This document shows, in pieces, positions 13,787-19,552 of a DNA stretch of 19,552 nucleotides. The position numbers and the translations under genes were made by a program. The stretch covers positions 1 to 19,552 of the forward strand of contig JAGOBX010000011.1 in the NCBI GenBank assembly GCA_017999075.1, written 5' to 3'. Within the stretch, counting starts at the first letter, position 1, and each line of letters starts with the position of its first letter. Origin of the DNA: Candidatus Babelota bacterium (GTDB lineage Bacteria; JAGOBX01). A model generated the notes under the pieces. That model was not told the DNA's origin and did no database searches. It worked only from the letters and a program-made list of their open reading frames with translations.

Positions 13787-15036
13787 TGAAAACCATAAAT
13801 TGTTTTTATAAATATGTCGAATCTATAAGAAAATACAGAATTCAGCCTGGTCTTGACCGCATAAAAAAAGTATTAAATTTGCTGGGAAATCCGCAATTAA
13901 AATATAAAACTATTCATATTGCAGGAACTAACGGCAAAGGGTCTACAGCAATATTTACATCTAAAATATTTGAATCAGCAGGTTGTAAAACCGGATTGTA
14001 TATTTCTCCTGAAATAGTAAAATATAATGACCGGATATCGATTAATGGTAAAAATATTTCAAACATCGACCTTGTAAAATATGGAAACAAAACTGTTTCA
14101 ACGATTATAAAATCAGGCAGTTATTTGACAGAATTTGAATTTTGTACAGTTATAATGTTTCAATATTTTGCGGATGAAAAAGTTGAATTTGCTATTTTAG
14201 AAACAGGGCTTGGCGGCCGCCTTGATGCTACAAATGTTACTAATCCGGTGGTATCGATAGTAACTTCTTTATCTTTTGACCACAAGATTTTTTTAGGAGA
14301 AACATTAACATCTATAGCCCGTGAAAAACTTGATATTTTTCGAAATGCCAGATACAAAATCATAGGAAATATTTCAAAGTATAAATCCATCATTGCAACA
14401 AAAATTTTAAAAAATTATAAAATACCTGATAATAACGTATATTTTTACGGAAAAGATTTCGGAATAAACAAAAATAAGGAATACGAGTTTTTTTTCAATA
14501 AAAAAATCAGAATTCCGGTTAATGAAATATCCAATTATCCTGAATATCAGAAATATAATTTCGCATGCGCGCTTCAAGCGGCATATTTTGTATTTGTGCA
14601 AAATATTGAAAATATGAATTTGTATAAAATTTTGAAAAATATTGTTTTACCATTCAGAATGCAGAAATTAAAAGGGTTTTCAAATATAACTGTTGATGCG
14701 TCCCATAATGTTGAGGCTATAAATCAATTTGTCAAAACAATAAACTTACAATCCGCAGATAAATCAAAAATGATTGTAATTTATTCATGTTTTAAAGATA
14801 AGGATTACAAAAATATTATAAAAATATTATGTAAAAACTTCGATAATATTTTTATTTATAACCTGAGTCATGAACGAGGAGCTGAGTTATCAGCGTTTAA
14901 GTCAGAGAGAAATATAAAATTTTTCAAATCATATATTGAGATAATAGAATATATTAAAAAATATAAGGAATTTCAATATTATATTACAGGTTCTTATCAG
15001 ACTGCCAGAGATTTTTTTTTAAATTTAAAAAAATAG
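13783..15036 (+). CDS. folC: Folylpolyglutamate / dihydrofolate synthase FolC
   Basis: The 417-aa Mur-ligase-type enzyme adds glutamate to folates and, in most bacteria, also to dihydropteroate, using ATP. Seen: the P-loop HIAGTNGKGST (45-55), GLYISPEIVKYNDRISING (the family's YTSPHL...ERI-like region), LETGLGGRLDATN, SIVTSLSFDHKIFLGETLTSIAREK, and the C-terminal-domain motif ITVDASHNVEAI. It is near the usual 420-430 aa. The start has two adjacent ATGs (13783 and 13786), and there is no Shine-Dalgarno, consistent with coupling to the overlapping methyltransferase stop. No terminator is visible after it. Confidence 0.95.
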   Translation: MMKTINCFYKYVESIRKYRIQPGLDRIKKVLNLLGNPQLKYKTIHIAGTNGKGSTAIFTSKIFESAGCKTGLYISPEIVKYNDRISINGKNISNIDLVKYGNKTVSTIIKSGSYLTEFEFCTVIMFQYFADEKVEFAILETGLGGRLDATNVTNPVVSIVTSLSFDHKIFLGETLTSIAREKLDIFRNARYKIIGNISKYKSIIATKILKNYKIPDNNVYFYGKDFGINKNKEYEFFFNKKIRIPVNEISNYPEYQKYNFACALQAAYFVFVQNIENMNLYKILKNIVLPFRMQKLKGFSNITVDASHNVEAINQFVKTINLQSADKSKMIVIYSCFKDKDYKNIIKILCKNFDNIFIYNLSHERGAELSAFKSERNIKFFKSYIEIIEYIKKYKEFQYYITGSYQTARDFFLNLKK

Positions 15037-15040
15037 GTGT

Positions 15041-15068
15041 TTGACAATTTTTTACATCATAATATAAT
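15041..15068 (+). promoter_or_regulatory. Consensus sigma-70 promoter
   Basis: TTGACA (15041-15046) and TATAAT (15063-15068) are both perfect hexamers 16 bp apart. It starts 5 bp after folC and would give a leader of about 95 nt before the gene at 15169. Confidence 0.7.
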
Positions 15069-15168
15069 AATTATTTTATATTGTAATTATAATAAAAACC
15101 AGACCATTTTTTTTATGTTATATTTTAGTTTAACAGAGTTATATTATAGAAATTAGGAAATAAATGTT

Positions 15169-16413
15169 ATGGTAAATATAAATATAGTATCGTCATATTC
15201 TAATGCATCATCTGTAAAAAACTATTCGTCTGGTTCTGTTTCATCAAAGAATATTCCTGTTGAAACTTATAATTTAGATTCAGATACTTTTATTAAAAGT
15301 TTTAATGTATCTTCGATATATGACAGTTCGACTAACGAAATTGACTGGGAAAAAGTTCAGGAAGAATTATGTATTGATTATGCTGAAAATGAAGGGATTT
15401 TGAGTTCTTCCGGAGATACTAAATTGTATAATCTGAAAACAGGTGATGCTTTTGATGAAGTAATTTTAAGATATTCTCTTATAAAATCCAAAATTTCTGA
15501 AGATAAATCCAAAGATCATTCTTTAAAAGATTATATTGCTAAACTAGATGAATTGTTTAATGATGAAATTGACCGTATAGCAAATTTGATTGGAATACAA
15601 ATAACTGATTTTTATTCCGGAAATTTTACTGGTCAGATAGAATATCCTATGAAAAAAAAATCTTCAGTATTCAAGACTTCTGACTTTGTTGAATCAACTT
15701 CAGCAATGATAAACAAACGTATTGAAGAATTCCAAAAGTTTATAAATGAAAATAATTATGAATGGAAAGAATATTCTAAATATGCTTTTGGAGACACATC
15801 GTATATAACTTATGATTTTCTTGATCATTTGAAAAATACGGATACAGTGGAAGAAGGAATAAAAAGTTCAACTAATCTTAATTTTTCAGAATTGAATTCT
15901 ATTACAAAAATAATATTATCATTGAATAATAATTTTGATACTTCAGCAGTTTATTCTAAAGATATTCCATCTTCCGCCGGCGAATTAGTTGCAGGAATGA
16001 ACATCGGACTATCTATGCTTAAAGTTAATTTAGCCAGCCAGCAGCTTGAAATTTCTACAGAAAGTTCAAAATTGCTTTCAAACGGCGTATTGAAAAATAT
16101 ATCTAATCTTATTTCTGAATTAACTCTTGACGAAGAATTAAAGTTTAGCGAAGATAATATTTATTTATACGGCGGATATATATCAGATCTTTCTTCTTAT
16201 CAAACTGAATCTAATTTTCAAAATAAATTTAACAAAGCTGTTTCTGGAATTAAAAAGTATTTTGAAAAAAATGAATCTGAATATGATTCAAAAAAAATTA
16301 TTAATTCTGCATATTCTGATTGGAATAAATTTTTGAAATTTATTGATTTGGATAATCAAAATTCATTTTATATCAATGCCCCATCTCAATCAACAGTTGA
16401 TATAACAACCTGA
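15169..16413 (+). CDS. Unrecognised 414-aa protein
   Basis: I do not recognise this protein. The first 40 or so residues are Ser/Asn/Val-rich and probably disordered, with no signal peptide or membrane helix. The rest is acidic and mainly helical-looking (for example EEFQKFINENNYEW and NFQNKFNKAVSGIKKYFEKN), with a more hydrophobic centre (SAGELVAGMNIGLSMLKVNLASQQLEIS, about 275-302). The C-terminus is again polar. A disordered Ser/Asn-rich N-terminus without a Sec signal can be an export signal for the flagellar type III system, so a secreted flagellum-related protein is possible, but this is only a guess. The start has AGGAA at suitable spacing, and a consensus promoter lies upstream. It is followed 3 bp later by a glycosyltransferase, so the two are probably one operon. 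Confidence 0.75.
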   Translation: MVNINIVSSYSNASSVKNYSSGSVSSKNIPVETYNLDSDTFIKSFNVSSIYDSSTNEIDWEKVQEELCIDYAENEGILSSSGDTKLYNLKTGDAFDEVILRYSLIKSKISEDKSKDHSLKDYIAKLDELFNDEIDRIANLIGIQITDFYSGNFTGQIEYPMKKKSSVFKTSDFVESTSAMINKRIEEFQKFINENNYEWKEYSKYAFGDTSYITYDFLDHLKNTDTVEEGIKSSTNLNFSELNSITKIILSLNNNFDTSAVYSKDIPSSAGELVAGMNIGLSMLKVNLASQQLEISTESSKLLSNGVLKNISNLISELTLDEELKFSEDNIYLYGGYISDLSSYQTESNFQNKFNKAVSGIKKYFEKNESEYDSKKIINSAYSDWNKFLKFIDLDNQNSFYINAPSQSTVDITT

Positions 16414-16416
16414 TTC

Positions 16417-17415
16417 ATGTTTATGGAAATTTCAGTTATAGTAGTTTGTTATAATGAAGAAAAAAATATTGAATCCTGCATAAAATCGATTTTAAAAAAT
16501 AAATTTATTTCAGGAAAATTTGAAATAATTGTTGTTGATGGTGATTCGACTGACAATACGATTAATATACTAACATCGCTTCAACAAAAAAATTCCAACA
16601 TTAAAATAGTAAGTGTAAAAAAGCGAAATATAAGTTTGGCCAGACAAACTGGAGTGGAACATGCTTCTTTTGATTATGTTGCGTTTACTGATGCTGATTG
16701 CGAAGTTCCGGAAAATTGGCTTGAAATATTAAGTTCCGGGTTTTTGAAATATTCCCCAAATAATAAACTGGCAGGATCTGGGGGCGCCAATATTCCGCCT
16801 TCGTTTGATATTAAAAACCCGATGTTTTATAAGGCTCTTGGAATAATGCTGAATTCATTTGTGGGAAGCCGCGGCAGTGTTCAGGGAATGGTGTTAAAAA
16901 CTGATACAATAGTAAATCATATTCCGTGCGTTAATGTTTTTTATAAAAAATCATGTATTTTAGAAGCAGGGGGATTTGATTTTAAGATGGGGAATATCGG
17001 CGAGGACCAGGATTTGACTTTCCGTTTGAATAAAACCGGCTACCAATTTATTTATTTGAAAGATTCATTTGTATGGCATAAACTACGTAACAATTATAAA
17101 AACTGGGCAAAAAATATGTTTACATACGGAAAAGGTAGAATGTGGCTTATAAAAAAACATCCGGATATGCTGAATATTTTTTTTATAGCTCCGGTATTTT
17201 TAATTTTATCTTTTTTATATATTCCTGATTTGAAATTTTATTATTATTTACCGTTATATTATTTTGTTTTTATAATATTATATTCCATATTTATTACAGG
17301 ATTTTTTAGAATTAAAATTGTTATGAATGTTATAATGCTGTTTTTGATAACTCATTTATGTTATGGATTAGGTGAGATATACGGATTATTAACAAATAGA
17401 AAAGCGGATTTGTAA
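16417..17415 (+). CDS. Membrane-anchored family 2 glycosyltransferase
   Basis: The 332-aa inverting glycosyltransferase has a GT-A domain: SVIVVCYNEEKNIESCI at the start, IIVVDGDSTDNT (37-48), the metal-binding DAD (92-94), and GEDQDLTFRL near 198-207 carrying the catalytic-base acidic residues. Two or three hydrophobic segments follow (roughly 250-325), placing it at the inner face of the membrane, as in enzymes that act on lipid-linked sugars or extracellular polysaccharide. Donor and acceptor are unknown; flagellin or cell-surface glycan is possible, given pseG elsewhere in the window. ATG at 16417 and ATG at 16423 are both possible starts. No Shine-Dalgarno is seen, and coupling to the preceding gene is likely. 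Confidence 0.88.
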   Translation: MFMEISVIVVCYNEEKNIESCIKSILKNKFISGKFEIIVVDGDSTDNTINILTSLQQKNSNIKIVSVKKRNISLARQTGVEHASFDYVAFTDADCEVPENWLEILSSGFLKYSPNNKLAGSGGANIPPSFDIKNPMFYKALGIMLNSFVGSRGSVQGMVLKTDTIVNHIPCVNVFYKKSCILEAGGFDFKMGNIGEDQDLTFRLNKTGYQFIYLKDSFVWHKLRNNYKNWAKNMFTYGKGRMWLIKKHPDMLNIFFIAPVFLILSFLYIPDLKFYYYLPLYYFVFIILYSIFITGFFRIKIVMNVIMLFLITHLCYGLGEIYGLLTNRKADL

Positions 17416-17521
17416 GTTATTGAAAAAATATGAATTTTCAGAAAATATTTGACAAAAAAATAAAATATTATTAAATGGGTTTTTTAAATTAATAATCAAA
17501 ATATGGAGAGCTGAATTTTTA

Positions 17522-18583
17522 ATGAGCAGTATAGAACAAAAATTATCTGATATGCTTGAAGAAGCAAAAATATCTATTAGCGAAACTATGAGTTCTGCAG
17601 ACATTGAATCTCTGCGTGTGAAATATCTTGGCAAGAAAAGTGATTTATCTAATATATTGAAAAGTGTAGGAAACATTTCTCCAGAAGAAAGAAAATCACT
17701 TGGTATGCTTTCCAACAATATAAAAACTCAGATTTCTGATTTAATGGATGTTCAGAAGAATAAAATTCGAGTGGTGGAATTAAATAAGAAATTTGAAAAA
17801 GAAACCGTAGATGTTACAATTCCTGGATATAATTCTGTAAAAGGGAAATTTCATCCATTGCGGTCTACTTTAATGGAAATTCAAAATATATTTTTAGGAC
17901 TTGGATTTACAGTTGCCGAAGGCCCTGAAATTGAAAGTGATTATTATAATTTTGAAGCGCTTAATTTACCTCCACATCATCCAGCGCGTGATATGCACGA
18001 TACTTTTTATATTCAAAATCCATTACGGAATTCGGATAAAAATTATGAAAATAATAATATGCTATTGCGCACGCACACATCTCCTGTTCAAGTGAGGGTA
18101 ATGGAGAAAATCAAACCTCCTGTAAAAATTATAGCTCCTGGAAAAGTGTACCGTCGTGATTCTGATGTTTCTCATATACCTATGTTTCATCAAGTTGAAG
18201 GTTTATGGGTTGATAAGAATATTACTTTTTCAAACTTAAAATATATATTGACTGTTTTTTTACAGAAACTTTTCACTTCGCAAGTAAAATTGAGATTCAG
18301 GCCAAGTTTTTTTCCATTTACAGAACCGTCGACAGAAGTAGATATGACGTGCGTTATATGCGGTGCAAAAGGATGCAGGGTATGCAAAGGAACAGGATGG
18401 CTTGAAGTCCTTGGAGCTGGTATGGTAGATCCGGAGGTGTTCAAATTTGTAAATTATGATTCAAATGAATATTCTGGATTTGCATTTGGTTTGGGAGTTG
18501 ATAGGATGGCGATGTTAAAGTATAATATTAATGATATAAGATTATTCCTTGAAAATGATGTGAGATTTTTAAAACAGTTTTAA
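17522..18583 (+). CDS. pheS: Phenylalanine-tRNA ligase alpha subunit
   Basis: The 353-aa class II synthetase subunit charges tRNA-Phe as an alpha2-beta2 enzyme with PheT. Seen: an N-terminal coiled coil (about 1-90, LRVKYLGKKSDLSNILKSVG), then HPLRSTLMEIQNIFLGLGF, GPEIESDYYNFEALNLPPHHPARDMHDTFY, LLRTHTSPVQVRVM (motif 2 region), FRPSFFPFTEPSTEVD, the short CXXC-type stretch CVICGAKGCRVCKGTGW, and motif 3 FAFGLGVDRMAML near the end. Length is typical. GGAG at 17504-17507 serves as a distant ribosome site, and a weak TTGACA (17449-17454) lies upstream. The usual downstream partner pheT is absent here; cheD follows instead. Confidence 0.98.
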   Translation: MSSIEQKLSDMLEEAKISISETMSSADIESLRVKYLGKKSDLSNILKSVGNISPEERKSLGMLSNNIKTQISDLMDVQKNKIRVVELNKKFEKETVDVTIPGYNSVKGKFHPLRSTLMEIQNIFLGLGFTVAEGPEIESDYYNFEALNLPPHHPARDMHDTFYIQNPLRNSDKNYENNNMLLRTHTSPVQVRVMEKIKPPVKIIAPGKVYRRDSDVSHIPMFHQVEGLWVDKNITFSNLKYILTVFLQKLFTSQVKLRFRPSFFPFTEPSTEVDMTCVICGAKGCRVCKGTGWLEVLGAGMVDPEVFKFVNYDSNEYSGFAFGLGVDRMAMLKYNINDIRLFLENDVRFLKQF

Positions 18584-18640
18584 TAAAATTCATTTATTAA
18601 GTTAAGTTTCCGGAAATTTTTTATTAAATATTATTTTTTA

Positions 18641-19099
18641 ATGGAAGATTATCAGACAAAATATTTGTTTCCAGGCGAGTTATTTTTTGATATTAAACCG
18701 TACAAAATCACCACGATATTAGGATCTTGCGTATCAGTAACCTTATTTAACAAAAAACGAAAAATCGGCGGGATTAACCATTTCTTACTTGCTGAATCAA
18801 ATCTTTCTGATGATGTAAACGATAACAAATACGGAAATTGTGCAATGAAAAATCTTATAGAAATTATGTTCCGCATAGATCATATTCCGTTAAATTATGA
18901 AGCTAAGATATTCGGCGGAGGCAAAGTTATTGATTCAATAATTGATTTTAAGATAGGAATAAATAATATTTTTGCAGCTAGAAAAATATTGAAAGAATAC
19001 GGGATAACAGTGACATCAGAATGCGTAGATAACAATTACGGCATAAAAGTTATATTTTTTAATTTTAACAATAATGTTGTTATTTCTGCTATAAAATAA
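18641..19099 (+). CDS. cheD: Chemoreceptor glutamine deamidase CheD
   Basis: The 152-aa enzyme deamidates glutamines on chemoreceptors, and in many bacteria also works with CheC in adaptation. The catalytic triad is visible as Thr24, Cys30 (in ILGSCVSV) and His47 (GGINHFLL), with the same 6- and 17-residue spacing as in Thermotoga CheD. EAKIFGGGKV and IGINNIFAARKIL are further family motifs. There is no ribosome site before the ATG. The response-regulator gene starts 18 bp after its stop, so they are probably co-transcribed. It shows that the cell has chemoreceptors, though none is in this window. Confidence 0.95.
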   Translation: MEDYQTKYLFPGELFFDIKPYKITTILGSCVSVTLFNKKRKIGGINHFLLAESNLSDDVNDNKYGNCAMKNLIEIMFRIDHIPLNYEAKIFGGGKVIDSIIDFKIGINNIFAARKILKEYGITVTSECVDNNYGIKVIFFNFNNNVVISAIK

Positions 19100-19117
19100 C
19101 AAAAGAGAGGATATTTT

Positions 19118-19552
19118 ATGGATCAATTTTTAAAAAAAATTTTGATAGTCGATGACGAAAAACATTTAAGAAATATTGTCAAATTAAGTTTAAACAAAAG
19201 CGGATTTGAATGTCTTGAAGCAGATAACGGAAAAACAGGTCTTGAAATATTGAATAATCAAAGCGATGAGATATTTCTTGTAATAGTAGATATATTGATG
19301 CCTGTTATGAATGGTATGGATTTCTTAAAAATTGCAAAACCTAAATATAAAGATATAGAATTTATAATATTGACTGCTGCAAGTTCTCCATCAACTGTTA
19401 TAGACGCATTAAAATACGGAGCAGCTACATATTGCAGTAAACCATTGAACCTTGACGAAATGAAATTCATCGCTGAAAAATCCAAGGAAATATATTGTAT
19501 AAGACTTCAAAACCGGGAATTACTTGAAAAGATTAAAGAAAACCAGAATGTT
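19118..19552 (+). CDS. Response regulator (partial, cut by window edge)
   Basis: The first 145 residues form a complete receiver domain, and the frame is still open at the last base. Seen: LIVDDE with acidic pocket Asp12/Asp13, the phosphorylation site Asp58 in VDILMP, Thr86 in ILTAA, and Lys108 in SKPL. After residue 120 a helical, charged stretch (CIRLQNRELLEKIKENQ) looks like a coiled-coil linker to an output domain that lies outside. The start is fixed by GAGAGGAT just upstream. Proximity to cheD suggests a chemotaxis or motility role, but the output cannot be told. Confidence 0.93.
   Translation, partial: MDQFLKKILIVDDEKHLRNIVKLSLNKSGFECLEADNGKTGLEILNNQSDEIFLVIVDILMPVMNGMDFLKIAKPKYKDIEFIILTAASSPSTVIDALKYGAATYCSKPLNLDEMKFIAEKSKEIYCIRLQNRELLEKIKENQNV

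Noticed and set aside
18605-18625. TTTCCGGAAATTTTTT after pheS as an intrinsic terminator
   Set aside because: The palindrome leaves no loop, so the usable stem would be about 3 bp. cheD may be read from the same transcript.

Overview
The window is about 19.5 kb of very AT-rich bacterial chromosome (roughly 30% GC by eye) from a motile, chemotactic organism. Gene density is high, with short operons on both strands. There is no sign of phage, plasmid, insertion sequence, CRISPR, rRNA or tRNA. The sequence does not settle the phylum. The flagellins and housekeeping proteins look divergent, and a deep-branching low-GC lineage is plausible, but that is only an impression.

Layout. 96-4320 (minus strand): a dCache-type membrane sensor with no output domain, a ClC-type H+/anion antiporter with two CBS domains, and a PseG-like nucleotide-sugar hydrolase of pseudaminic-acid synthesis. 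4321-7084 (plus strand): a 655-bp regulatory region with a near-perfect sigma-28 promoter, a ~410-nt structured leader, two tandem short flagellins separated by a 303-bp structured spacer, and a terminator cluster. 7097-10864 (minus): a secreted GH13 alpha-amylase/neopullulanase-like enzyme followed by a cytoplasmic histidine kinase with an N-terminal cyclic-nucleotide-binding domain. 11115-12263 (minus): a THUMP-containing RlmL-like RNA methyltransferase. 12426-15036 (plus): hisF, a small methyltransferase and folC, joined by ATGA overlaps. 15169-17415 (plus): an unrecognised 414-aa protein and a membrane-anchored GT2 glycosyltransferase, behind a consensus sigma-70 promoter. 17522-19552 (plus): pheS (no pheT follows in the window), cheD and the start of a response regulator that runs off the edge.

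The most interesting part is the flagellin locus. Sigma-28 appears to drive transcription, and both leaders look built for post-transcriptional control. Each flagellin Shine-Dalgarno sits in the loop of a small hairpin as part of an ANGGA motif. Each leader has a shared GGCAAGG element upstream, and several other hairpins present GGGA in a 4-nt loop; one (4589-4606) contains the core of the CsrA SELEX consensus, ACARGGAUGU. The spacer between the flagellins can also fold into an 81-nt GC-rich rod. This predicts a CsrA (probably FliW-CsrA-flagellin) homeostatic switch like the known Bacillus hag circuit but with a much longer leader. PseG, the GT2 enzyme and CheD fit a motility, flagellin-glycosylation and chemotaxis theme around it. 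All structures were found by eye, without folding energies or database searches.
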